From Candidatus Omnitrophica bacterium 4484_49 (lineage in GTDB: Bacteria; Omnitrophota; Gorgyraeia; Kaelpiales; Kaelpiaceae), in contig NATI01000003.1 of NCBI GenBank assembly GCA_002085265.1, positions 1 to 22,034 of the forward strand: DNA of 22,034 bases, written 5' to 3'. The notes below the pieces were generated by a model, which was given only the letters and a program-made list of their open reading frames with translations, was not told the origin of the DNA and did not search any database. How positions within the stretch are numbered: position 1 is the first letter of the stretch; each line of letters starts with the position of its first letter. Shown here piece by piece: positions 15,548 to 22,034 of the stretch. A program made the translations under genes and the position numbers.

Positions 15548-16390
15548 ATGGCTATTTGGGATAAACCGAAATATACTCTGATCAGAATTGCCAAAAAAAA
15601 GGAAATCCCGGATGGGCTGTGGGTGAAATGTCCCTCCTGTGGAGAGATTATATTTAGAAAAAAACTGGAAGAAAATCTCAGAGTCTGTCCTAAATGTGAT
15701 TATCATTTTACACTTTCTGCAGATGAGAGAATTAAAATCACTTTGGATAGTGGAACTTTTGAAGAGATGGATAGATTACTGGTTTCTCCTGACCCTCTGA
15801 ATTTCCAGGGGCCCAAACCTTATAAACAGAAATTGAAAGAGGAGCAGGAAAAGACCAAAATGCTTGATGCTGCTATAACAGGGAAGGGTAGGATAAACAG
15901 TATTGAGGTAATAATTGGAGTAACTGATTCCAGATTTATGATGGGTTCAATGGGATGTGTTTTAGGTGAAAAAATTACCAGGGCAATAGAGCGTTCTATC
16001 GAGGAAAAATTACCTTTGATTATCATATCAGGGTCTGGGGGAGGAGCCAGAATGCAAGAAGGGATGCTTTCCTTAATGCAGATGGCTAAAACCTCCGGTG
16101 CACTTGCAAAACTCAGGTCTGTGAAAATTCCTTACATCTCTGTTATCACCAATCCCACCATGGCCGGGGTTCTTGCCAGTTTTGCTTCTCTCGGGGATAT
16201 ATTGATAGCCGAACCACGGGCTTTAATTGGATTTACAGGACCGAGGGTGATAGAGCAGACCATAAGGCAAAAATTACCCCCAGGATTTCAAACCTCTGAA
16301 TTTTTACTCCAACATGGTTTAATAGATATGATTGTCCACAGGAAAAAACTTAAAGATACGCTCGCTCTTCTTATAGAATTTCTTTCCTAA
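15548..16390 (+). CDS. accD: Acetyl-CoA carboxylase carboxyltransferase subunit beta
   Basis: Carries the beta half of the carboxyltransferase that makes malonyl-CoA for fatty-acid synthesis. The 280-residue protein has the N-terminal zinc ribbon (C28, C31, C47, C50) preceded by PDGLWVKCPSC. The crotonase-like carboxyltransferase domain contains SGSGGGARMQEG (161-172), MAKTSGALAKL, NPTMAGVLASFASLGD and EPRALIGFTGPRVIEQT. The C terminus GFQTSEFLLQHGLIDMIVHR is typical. Length and motifs are normal. The alpha subunit gene accA is not in the window. It has its own promoter and ribosome site, and its stop codon overlaps that of the convergent thpR gene. Confidence 0.97.
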   Translation: MAIWDKPKYTLIRIAKKKEIPDGLWVKCPSCGEIIFRKKLEENLRVCPKCDYHFTLSADERIKITLDSGTFEEMDRLLVSPDPLNFQGPKPYKQKLKEEQEKTKMLDAAITGKGRINSIEVIIGVTDSRFMMGSMGCVLGEKITRAIERSIEEKLPLIIISGSGGGARMQEGMLSLMQMAKTSGALAKLRSVKIPYISVITNPTMAGVLASFASLGDILIAEPRALIGFTGPRVIEQTIRQKLPPGFQTSEFLLQHGLIDMIVHRKKLKDTLALLIEFLS

Positions 16391-16959
16391 CTTTGCCCCA
16401 GTCTCCAGGAATGAAGTTTCTCGTAAATTGGTCCCTGAGGTGTAAGGGTGCTTTTGAAAAGTATTATTTCTTCGCACTTCTGAAGTTTAAATTCAGGAGG
16501 AGTATAAGAATTGAGTAATTGGATTAATAGGTGTCTGTTTTTACTTGGCTTTTTCCTAGCCAGTGTTAAATGAGGGTGATATTTTCTTTTCTCCAATCCG
16601 ATCCCGATTTTCTGTAAGAGATGTTTACTTTCAGTGTGAATATTCTCAATTATATCTGCTCCTCTACCTATCCCTATCCATATCACTCTGGGATTCCCTT
16701 TGCTGGGAAAAGCACCCAGTCCCTGAGGTTGAAACTCAAATGGAGGATGGGTTTTGAAGATTGAATCCAGATGGGATATTACTTGATTTAAGGTCTCTAT
16801 ATCTTGATTTCCAAGGAAATGTAGAGTGATGTGGATATTTTCAGGTTTTACAAACTTCAAACCAGCATCTGCTTTTAATAATTCTTTTTGAACTTCCACA
16901 ATTTTTGTCCTGTTTTCCTGATTAATTTCAATGGCGATAAAGCTCCGTATCTGTTTCAT
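16387..16959 (-). CDS. thpR: RNA 2',3'-cyclic phosphodiesterase (2H family)
   Basis: A 2H-phosphoesterase that opens 2',3'-cyclic phosphates on RNA; older annotation calls the family 2'-5' RNA ligase. The 190 residues contain both catalytic HxTx motifs, HITL (43-46, in NIHITLHFLG) and HLTL (130-133, in YHPHLTLARKK). They begin with RSFIAIEI and include LGAFPSKGNPRVIWIGI, all typical of ThpR. The ATG overlaps the stop codon of pncC by four bases (ATGA), so the two are co-transcribed from the minus strand. The stop codon shares two bases with that of accD on the other strand, leaving no room for a terminator between them. Confidence 0.93.
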   Translation of the reverse strand: MKQIRSFIAIEINQENRTKIVEVQKELLKADAGLKFVKPENIHITLHFLGNQDIETLNQVISHLDSIFKTHPPFEFQPQGLGAFPSKGNPRVIWIGIGRGADIIENIHTESKHLLQKIGIGLEKRKYHPHLTLARKKPSKNRHLLIQLLNSYTPPEFKLQKCEEIILFKSTLTPQGPIYEKLHSWRLGQS

Positions 16960-17417
16960 TTCAGTAAACTTATTAAAAACTTACAGGCTTGTTCCGTTGC
17001 CTGTTTTTTGATTGAGATTCTCCTCCCTTGAAATTTATATTTTCTAATGTAAGTTTTTCCAGGCATTGCTACTGCTATATACACAACTCCTACAGGTTTT
17101 CCTTCCAGTTCATCAGGACCCGCTACACCCGTAATTCCGATGCTGATATCAGAGGAGAAAAGTTTTCTGGAGTTCTCAGCCATTTTTTGGGCACATTCTC
17201 TACTTACCGTGCCATATTCTTCAATCACCCCTCTGGGTATGTTTAGAATCTTTCTCTTACTTTTAGGAGAATAAGCTATCACTCCACCCAGAAAAAATTT
17301 GGAACTTCCGGGTATGTTTGTAATTCCGTGGGCGAAAAGACCACCGGTGCAGGATTCGGCACTGCTTAGGGTAAGTCCTTTCTGTATAAGTATTTCCGCA
17401 AGACGTTTCTCTATCAT
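16956..17417 (-). CDS. pncC: Nicotinamide-nucleotide amidohydrolase (CinA C-terminal domain protein)
   Basis: Hydrolyses nicotinamide mononucleotide to nicotinate mononucleotide in pyridine nucleotide salvage. The 153-residue protein is the stand-alone CinA C-terminal domain: SSAESCTGGLFAHGIT (18-33), SSKFFLGGVIAYSPKSKRKIL, YGTVSRECAQKMAE, SIGITGVAGPDELEGKPVGVVYIA and the closing RRISIKKQATEQACKFL. The N-terminal molybdopterin-like domain of full CinA is absent, which is normal for PncC. The ATG at 17417 lacks a Shine-Dalgarno and has an AT-rich -10-like box 13 bases upstream, so the mRNA leader may be very short. It overlaps thpR by four bases. The cinA-thpR pairing is common in bacteria, often with recA, which is not seen here. 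Confidence 0.92.
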   Translation of the reverse strand: MIEKRLAEILIQKGLTLSSAESCTGGLFAHGITNIPGSSKFFLGGVIAYSPKSKRKILNIPRGVIEEYGTVSRECAQKMAENSRKLFSSDISIGITGVAGPDELEGKPVGVVYIAVAMPGKTYIRKYKFQGRRISIKKQATEQACKFLISLLK

Positions 17418-17430
17418 ATCAATCTTAAAT

Positions 17431-17436
17431 TTTATA
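17431..17436 (-). promoter_or_regulatory. Possible -10 box for pncC
   Basis: On the minus strand this reads TATAAA, with AT-rich sequence around it, 13 bases before the pncC ATG. The -35 region is poor (TTTTCA or CTTTTC at 15-16 base spacing) and coincides with the -35 box of the divergent leuD promoter. The site is plausible but weak. Confidence 0.35.
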
Positions 17437-17450
17437 TCTCTGATTATTGG

Positions 17451-17479
17451 TTGAAAAGGTTATTTTTTTTGTTTACAAT
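17451..17479 (+). promoter_or_regulatory. Putative promoter of leuD
   Basis: TTGAAA (17451-17456) and TACAAT (17474-17479) are 17 bases apart. The predicted transcription start is near 17486, about four bases before the leuD ATG at 17490, which has no Shine-Dalgarno. The 72-base gap between pncC and leuD holds both divergent promoters and nothing else recognisable, with no leader peptide or attenuator. Confidence 0.6.
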
Positions 17480-17489
17480 ATCCACGGCT

Positions 17490-17990
17490 ATGAAAATAAG
17501 AGGTAAAGTGTGGAAATTTGGAGATAATATTGATACTGATTTGATAATCCCGGCCAGATATTTGGTTACTACTGATCCCCGAGAATTGGGTCAACACTGT
17601 CTGGAAGGTTTGAAGCCCAATTTTCCTCAGGGTGTAAGTAAGGGAGATGTACTTGTCGCTGGAGCCAATTTCGGCTCTGGCTCTTCGCGGGAACATGCTC
17701 CTCTGGCAATAAAGGGAGCTGGTATTTCCTGTGTAATTGCGAAGTCATTTGCCAGGATATTTTTCAGAAATGCTATCAATATCGGGTTGCCAATAGTTGA
17801 ATTTCAAAAAGTAGATGAATTTGGTGAGCGGGATTTAGTGGAAGTAGATTTCAGTAAAGGGAAAATCAAAAATGTTACCAGGGGAAAGGAATACAGTTTC
17901 CAGAAGTATCCAGATTTTCTTCGGGAGATAATTAAAATGGGAGGTTTGATGAAATGGGCTCGAAAAATGAGGAAAGGCATTACAAAATAG
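17490..17990 (+). CDS. leuD: 3-isopropylmalate dehydratase small subunit
   Basis: With LeuC it isomerises 2- to 3-isopropylmalate in leucine synthesis. The 166-residue protein is the short, methanogen/thermophile-like LeuD: GKVWKFGDNIDTDLIIPARYL, ANFGSGSSREHAPLAIKGAG (59-78), FARIFFRNAINIGLP, and a C terminus ending near GGLMKWARK. The specificity loop reads YLVTT rather than YLRT. From memory, YLRT marks homoaconitase-type subunits, so isopropylmalate is favoured, with modest certainty. A TTG at 17451 would add 13 residues, but it lies in the promoter -35 box, so the ATG at 17490 is chosen. The large subunit leuC is not adjacent. It overlaps leuB by 37 bases. Confidence 0.88.
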   Translation: MKIRGKVWKFGDNIDTDLIIPARYLVTTDPRELGQHCLEGLKPNFPQGVSKGDVLVAGANFGSGSSREHAPLAIKGAGISCVIAKSFARIFFRNAINIGLPIVEFQKVDEFGERDLVEVDFSKGKIKNVTRGKEYSFQKYPDFLREIIKMGGLMKWARKMRKGITK

Positions 17991-19051
17991 CTGTGATTCC
18001 AGGAGACGGCACAGGACCGGAAGTTATCGCAGAAGGTGTAAAGGTTCTTGAGGCCGCTAGCCAGAGGTATGGTTTTAAACTGGATTTTGTAAAATACGAT
18101 TTTGGTGGAGAACGGTATCTTAAAACTGGTGAGACTCTGCCGGATTCCGTACTGGAAGAATTGAAGACTTTTGATGCCATATATTTGGGAGCTATAGGCC
18201 ATCCTGATGTTCCACCCGGTGTCCTGGAGAGAGGCATCCTTCTTAAAATTAGATTTGAACTTGACCAGTATATAAATTTAAGGCCGGTAAAACTTTATCC
18301 TGGAGTATGGACGCCTTTGAAAGACAAAGAGCCACAGGATATAGATTTTGTTGTGGTCAGAGAAAATACTGAAGGGCTTTATTGTGGAGCAGGAGGATTT
18401 TTGAGAAAAGGAACGTCTCAGGAGGTTGCCGTTCAGGAGTCCATAAATACCCGGTATGGTGTAGAAAGGTGTATAAGGTTTGCCTTTGAGTATACCCGTA
18501 AGAGGGCTAAGGATAAAAGACTTACTTTGTGTGGAAAGACCAATGTCTTGACTTATGCCTTCAACCTCTGGGAGAGAGTATTTAATGAAGTGGCAAAGGA
18601 ATATCCTGACATCACAACTGATTATGCTCATGTTGATGCTACGTGTATGTGGATGGTGAAAAATCCGGAATGGTTTGATGTCATTGTCACCGATAATATG
18701 TTTGGGGATATAATTACAGACTTAGGGGCAATGATTCAGGGAGGAATGGGAATAGCTGCCGGAGGTAATCTTAACCCTCAGGGAGTATCGATGTTTGAGC
18801 CCATAGGAGGTTCTGCTCCTAAATATACTGGAAAGAATGTAATTAATCCTTTAGCAGCTATTTCCGCCGGGATGATGATGCTGGAATATCTGGGAGAGGA
18901 AGAGGCAGCAGGAAAAATTGAGTCTGCTGTGATGGAAGTTACCGGGAAAAAGCTTAAAAGCTTGGCTGCCGGGAAAATGGGTTATTCCACCACTCAGGTT
19001 GGGGATATGGTTGCTGAGTACACTGCATTAGATAAGATTTCTTTACCCTGA
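17954..19051 (+). CDS. leuB: 3-isopropylmalate dehydrogenase (isocitrate/isopropylmalate dehydrogenase family)
   Basis: Oxidises and decarboxylates 3-isopropylmalate with NAD in leucine synthesis. The 365 residues carry VIPGDGTGPEVIAEGVKVL, LGAIGHPDVPPGVLERGILLKIR, INLRPVKLYPGV, VVRENTEGLYCGAGG, the lysine segment LCGKTNVLT, and the metal-binding VTDNMFGDIITDLGAMI. FEPIGGSAPKYTGK near the end contacts the nucleotide. The form GxPxVPxGVLERGxLLxxRFELDxxINLRP resembles the actinobacterial type of LeuB rather than the E. coli type. Related tartrate or homoisocitrate dehydrogenases cannot be fully excluded, but adjacent leuD supports LeuB. GGGAGG nine bases before the ATG supports the start. asd follows 10 bases after its stop. 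Confidence 0.88.
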   Translation: MGSKNEERHYKIAVIPGDGTGPEVIAEGVKVLEAASQRYGFKLDFVKYDFGGERYLKTGETLPDSVLEELKTFDAIYLGAIGHPDVPPGVLERGILLKIRFELDQYINLRPVKLYPGVWTPLKDKEPQDIDFVVVRENTEGLYCGAGGFLRKGTSQEVAVQESINTRYGVERCIRFAFEYTRKRAKDKRLTLCGKTNVLTYAFNLWERVFNEVAKEYPDITTDYAHVDATCMWMVKNPEWFDVIVTDNMFGDIITDLGAMIQGGMGIAAGGNLNPQGVSMFEPIGGSAPKYTGKNVINPLAAISAGMMMLEYLGEEEAAGKIESAVMEVTGKKLKSLAAGKMGYSTTQVGDMVAEYTALDKISLP

Positions 19052-19061
19052 GGAGGATAAG

Positions 19062-20087
19062 GTGAGGGAGTATACCGTTGCAGTTGCAGGAGCTACTGGA
19101 GTTGTCGGACAGGAGATGATAAAGGTTCTGGCGGAAAGAAGGTTTCCGGTTAAGAGACTCTTACCTCTTGCCTCTCAGCGGTCAGTGGGCAAAGAAGTGG
19201 AGTTTCAAGGTAGTAAGGTAAAAGTAGAACTTCTGACAAAAGATTCATTTGAAGGTGTTGACATTGCTTTATTTTCTGCAGGGGCTGGTGTGAGTAAAGA
19301 AATAGCACCCCAGGCTGCAAAATCGGGAGCAATTGTTATTGATAATTCTTCAGCATTCAGGATGGATCCTGAAGTTCCTCTGGTGGTTCCTGAAGTTAAT
19401 CCTCAAGATGCCTTCGGTCACAAGGGGATAATTGCTAATCCCAATTGTTCCACCATTCAGATGGTTGTGGTATTGAAACCTGTACATGATGCCTTTGGAA
19501 TAGAAAGGGTTGTGGTTTCTACTTACCAGTCAGTATCAGGATGGGGTAAAGAAGCAGTTGACCAGTTATGGAATGAACTGGAAGAGATAGTATCAGAGCA
19601 TGAACCAATTGTAAGGAAAGAAATTCCAAGAGTTTTACCGTATCAGATTGCCTTCAACCTTTTTCCTCACATAGATGTATTTATGGATGAAGATTATACC
19701 AAAGAAGAGTGGAAGATGGTAAATGAGACCAGAAAAATTATGCATTCTGACATTAGGGTTACTGCTACCTGTGTACGAGTACCGGTGCTTATCTCACATA
19801 GCGAGGCTGTGAATGTTCAGTTGAGGGAAAAAGCAGCTGTAAAGGAAATAAGAACTGTGCTTTCTAACGCTCCTGGTGTAATAGTGGAAGATGATGTTTT
19901 AAATAATATCTATCCCATGCCTCTTTATGCTGCGGGAAAAGACGAAGTTTTTGTAGGAAGAATCAGGAAGGATAATACCGTGGATAACGGGTTCTGGCTG
20001 TGGATAGTAGCTGATAACCTTAGAAAGGGGGCAGCGTTGAATGCTGTCCAAATAGCCGAACTTCTGGTGAAAGAGGGGAAGGTATAA
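19062..20087 (+). CDS. asd: Aspartate-semialdehyde dehydrogenase
   Basis: Reduces aspartyl phosphate to aspartate semialdehyde, the branch point to lysine/diaminopimelate, threonine and methionine. The 341 residues have the NADP-binding GATGVVGQEM (10-19), DNSSAFRMDPEVPLVVPEVN, the catalytic C129 in IANPNCSTIQ, YQSVSGWGKEA, and H246 in RVPVLISHSEAVNVQL. The C terminus (DEVFVGRIRKDNTVDNGFWLWIVADNLRKGAALNAVQIAE, read here as a pattern, not a motif search) is typical. The start is a GTG with AGGAGG five bases upstream, right at the end of leuB. The next gene begins at the base after its stop codon. Confidence 0.96.
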   Translation: MREYTVAVAGATGVVGQEMIKVLAERRFPVKRLLPLASQRSVGKEVEFQGSKVKVELLTKDSFEGVDIALFSAGAGVSKEIAPQAAKSGAIVIDNSSAFRMDPEVPLVVPEVNPQDAFGHKGIIANPNCSTIQMVVVLKPVHDAFGIERVVVSTYQSVSGWGKEAVDQLWNELEEIVSEHEPIVRKEIPRVLPYQIAFNLFPHIDVFMDEDYTKEEWKMVNETRKIMHSDIRVTATCVRVPVLISHSEAVNVQLREKAAVKEIRTVLSNAPGVIVEDDVLNNIYPMPLYAAGKDEVFVGRIRKDNTVDNGFWLWIVADNLRKGAALNAVQIAELLVKEGKV

Positions 20088-21593
20088 ATGCAGGAAGGTA
20101 TAATGCAGCCTCACCGCGCTCAGTGGAAGACCAGGATGGGATTTTTGTTAGCAGCCTTGGGTTCTGCAGTTGGTTTGGGAAATATATGGCGGTTTTCGTA
20201 TCTATGTTATAAAAATGGTGGTGGGGCGTTTTTAATTCCATATTTTATCGCTTTGTTAATTGCGGGTATACCATTGATGATTTTGGAGCTGGGTATCGGG
20301 CACAAGATGCGGGGTTCAGCTCCTATGAGCTTAGCTAAGATAAACCCCCACTGGGAATGGGTGGGATGGTGGGCAGTGATATTTGTTATGTTCGGGATTG
20401 TTCTCTATTACTCTGTGATTATATCTTGGTGCTTCAATTATCTTTTATATTCTATCAATCTTGCTTGGGGAGATGATCCCAATGATTTCTTTTTTAAAAA
20501 ATTTCTTGGCTTAACCTCTGGGCCTCAGAAGATAGGAAACATACGGTCCAGTATTCTTTTCTCCCTGGCGTTGGTATGGTTTTTGAACTGGTTTATTGTT
20601 TTTCGGGGAATAGAAAAAGGCATAGAGAGAGCAAATAAAATTTTTATGCCTCTTTTATTTTTTCTGACCGCAATTCTGGTATTCTGGAGTCTCCGTCTCC
20701 CGGGAGCGTTGGAAGGGATTAAGATTTATCTTAAACCAGATTTTTCAGCTCTGGCTCGTCCGGGAGTGTGGGTAGATGCTTTTTCTCAAATTTTCTTTAC
20801 CCTCAGTCTGGGATTTGGGATAATGATTGCCTACGCCTCGTATCTTCCCCGAAAATCGGACATCGTCCACAACGCCTATACTATATCCTTCCTCAACTGT
20901 TTTTATTCTTTTTTCGCAGGATTTGCTGTCTTCTCTACTATCGGGTATATGGCTCATCATACAGGGGCAAAGTTCCAAGAGGTGATTCGGGAGTCTATTG
21001 GGCTTGCTTTTGTGGCTTATCCCAAGTCTATAAGTTTACTTCCTTTCCTTCCACAATTATTCGGGATTTTATTTTTCACCACTCTTTTTGTTGCTGGACT
21101 TTCTTCTTCAATATCGATAATTGAGGCCTTTACCTCAGCAGTAATGGATAAATTTAACTGGAAAAGGAAAAATGTCGTAACCGTCCTTTCCATACTTGGA
21201 TTTTCGGGCTCAATTATATTCGTTACCGGTGGTGGACTTTACTGGATAGATATCGTTGACCATTTCCTATCTCATTATGGGTTGGTGATGGTGGGCATTC
21301 TGGAAGCGGTGGCTGTGGCTTGGATATATAAGGCTCATAGAGTACGGGATTACATCAATCATATTTCAGTTTTGCACATAGGTAGATGGTGGGATATTTC
21401 CGTAAGATATGTAGTCCCGGGAGTTTTGTTGTTACTTTTAGTTAATGGCATAGTGCATGAGGTATCTCATCCTTATGGAGGATATTCTTGGATTACAATT
21501 ATTCTGGTCGGAAGGGACTGGCTTATTTACACTCTTTTTGCCGCCTTTATAGTTGCCATGCGTCCTTGGAAGAAGACTCTGCATATTGAATAA
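20088..21593 (+). CDS. Sodium:neurotransmitter symporter (NSS/SNF) family amino-acid transporter
   Basis: A 501-residue inner-membrane protein with 11-12 hydrophobic helices of the LeuT fold. The first helix carries the family signature GSAVGLGNIWRFSYLCYKNGG (sodium- and substrate-binding unwound segment, ~25-45), followed by GAFLIPYFIALLIAGIPLMILELG. FFTLSLGFGIMIAYASYLP matches the sixth helix region, and FVAGLSSSISIIEAF matches the eighth-helix sodium site. Bacterial members import hydrophobic or aromatic amino acids with sodium; the substrate here is unknown, though co-transcription with leuD-leuB-asd suggests an amino acid. ATGs at 20088 and 20103 are both possible: GAGGGGAAGG precedes the first and AGGAAGG the second. 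Confidence 0.9.
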   Translation: MQEGIMQPHRAQWKTRMGFLLAALGSAVGLGNIWRFSYLCYKNGGGAFLIPYFIALLIAGIPLMILELGIGHKMRGSAPMSLAKINPHWEWVGWWAVIFVMFGIVLYYSVIISWCFNYLLYSINLAWGDDPNDFFFKKFLGLTSGPQKIGNIRSSILFSLALVWFLNWFIVFRGIEKGIERANKIFMPLLFFLTAILVFWSLRLPGALEGIKIYLKPDFSALARPGVWVDAFSQIFFTLSLGFGIMIAYASYLPRKSDIVHNAYTISFLNCFYSFFAGFAVFSTIGYMAHHTGAKFQEVIRESIGLAFVAYPKSISLLPFLPQLFGILFFTTLFVAGLSSSISIIEAFTSAVMDKFNWKRKNVVTVLSILGFSGSIIFVTGGGLYWIDIVDHFLSHYGLVMVGILEAVAVAWIYKAHRVRDYINHISVLHIGRWWDISVRYVVPGVLLLLLVNGIVHEVSHPYGGYSWITIILVGRDWLIYTLFAAFIVAMRPWKKTLHIE

Positions 21594-21606
21594 TAAAACC
21601 ACCCTT

Positions 21607-22034
21607 ATGAGAAATGTTAAACTTCTGATCCAGTATGATGGTACTAACTTTGCAGGCTGGCAGAAGCAGAAAAACGGACTTGGCGTTCAAGAGGTTATAG
21701 AGTCCGCATTAAGTAAGATATGTAACCATAAGGTAAGAGTAATTTCTGCTGGAAGAACAGATGCTGGGGTTCATGCCCGGGGACAGGTAGCTAATTTTTT
21801 GACTTCCAATAGAAGACTTTCTCTGTTAGAGATGAAACGGGGTGTTAATTCTTTACTACCTCCTGAGATAAGAGTTACTTCTGTAAGTGAGGTAAGTAAG
21901 GATTTTCATGCTCGTTTTGATGCCCGATTTAAGATTTACCGCTATTTTATATATAGCGGTGGAGTGGTATCTCCTTTTAGATACAGATATGTCTGGCATT
22001 TTCCCTGGGAACTGGATTATCAGATTATGAAGAA
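21607..22034 (+). CDS. truA: tRNA pseudouridine synthase A (5' part, cut by the window edge)
   Basis: Converts uridine 38-40 of tRNA anticodon stems to pseudouridine. The first 142 codons are open to the window end, with two bases of the next codon. Residues LLIQYDGTNFAGWQKQ (6-21), VQEVIESAL, the catalytic D52 in SAGRTDAGVHARGQVANF, and FHARFDARFKIYRYFI are all diagnostic of TruA. The rest lies beyond the window. The ATG is 13 bases after the symporter stop codon and has no Shine-Dalgarno; the short spacer is CA-rich. It is probably co-transcribed with the upstream unit. Confidence 0.96.
   Translation, partial: MRNVKLLIQYDGTNFAGWQKQKNGLGVQEVIESALSKICNHKVRVISAGRTDAGVHARGQVANFLTSNRRLSLLEMKRGVNSLLPPEIRVTSVSEVSKDFHARFDARFKIYRYFIYSGGVVSPFRYRYVWHFPWELDYQIMK

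Noticed and set aside
17804..18202. 132-codon minus-strand frame across leuD/leuB
   Set aside because: Antisense to two well-supported genes with no independent signals.
20768..21124. 118-codon plus-strand frame inside the symporter gene
   Set aside because: It is Phe/Cys/Ser-rich shadow coding in another frame of a clear membrane protein gene.
1..22034. Mobile elements, CRISPR arrays, tRNA or rRNA genes
   Set aside because: No gap is long enough and no direct-repeat array, transposase, cloverleaf or rRNA motif was seen by reading; every stretch is covered by ordinary genes.

Overview
The window is a very compact stretch of bacterial chromosome, AT-rich by eye, holding 24 protein genes. The last gene, truA, runs off the right edge. 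No RNA gene, insertion sequence, CRISPR array or phage gene was seen, and no gap between genes exceeds about 90 bases. Many genes overlap by 4 to 38 bases, so transcription units are inferred from spacing. The content is that of a free-living diderm bacterium. DnaK carries the N-terminal insertion found in DnaK of diderm bacteria and absent from the Bacillus type, and the first gene resembles SmpA/BamE envelope proteins. The mix of families (DUF1015, an actinobacterial-type LeuB, HrcA/CIRCE, a small NSS transporter) suggests an uncultivated lineage such as an Omnitrophota-like candidate phylum. That placement is a guess.

Layout. (1) 85-9140, plus strand: an exported SmpA/OmlA-like protein, an FMN-binding split-barrel protein, rpsO, pnp, a DNA translocase (ftsK/spoIIIE), a RodZ-like membrane HTH protein, rimO, pgsA and an unrecognised 204-residue protein. 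All are tightly packed and plausibly one long operon for translation, RNA turnover, division, cell shape and lipid synthesis. (2) 9159-15500, plus strand: a consensus sigma-70-type promoter and a perfect CIRCE operator, followed by hrcA-grpE-dnaK-dnaJ, then a VanZ-like membrane protein and a DUF1015 protein joined to dnaJ by overlaps. (3) 15501-16390, plus strand: accD with its own promoter. (4) 16387-17417, minus strand: pncC (CinA C-terminal type) followed by thpR. thpR meets accD tail to tail, and their stop codons overlap. (5) 17451-21593, plus strand: leuD-leuB-asd and a sodium:amino-acid symporter, an amino-acid biosynthesis and uptake unit without leuC. (6) 21607-end: the start of truA.

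How they work together: region 2 is the classic HrcA-repressed chaperone operon with two appended genes of unclear role. Region 5 makes leucine precursors and aspartate semialdehyde. I see no wholly new system; most of the window is housekeeping. The points most worth a second look are (a) promoters whose -10 box lies only about 9-13 bases before an ATG that lacks a Shine-Dalgarno (leaderless or nearly leaderless mRNAs for the first gene, leuD and probably pncC), (b) the VanZ and DUF1015 genes riding on the heat-shock operon, (c) a tiny well-spaced SD-ATG-TCT-TAG unit embedded in the hrcA promoter, and (d) the unrecognised gene between pgsA and hrcA.
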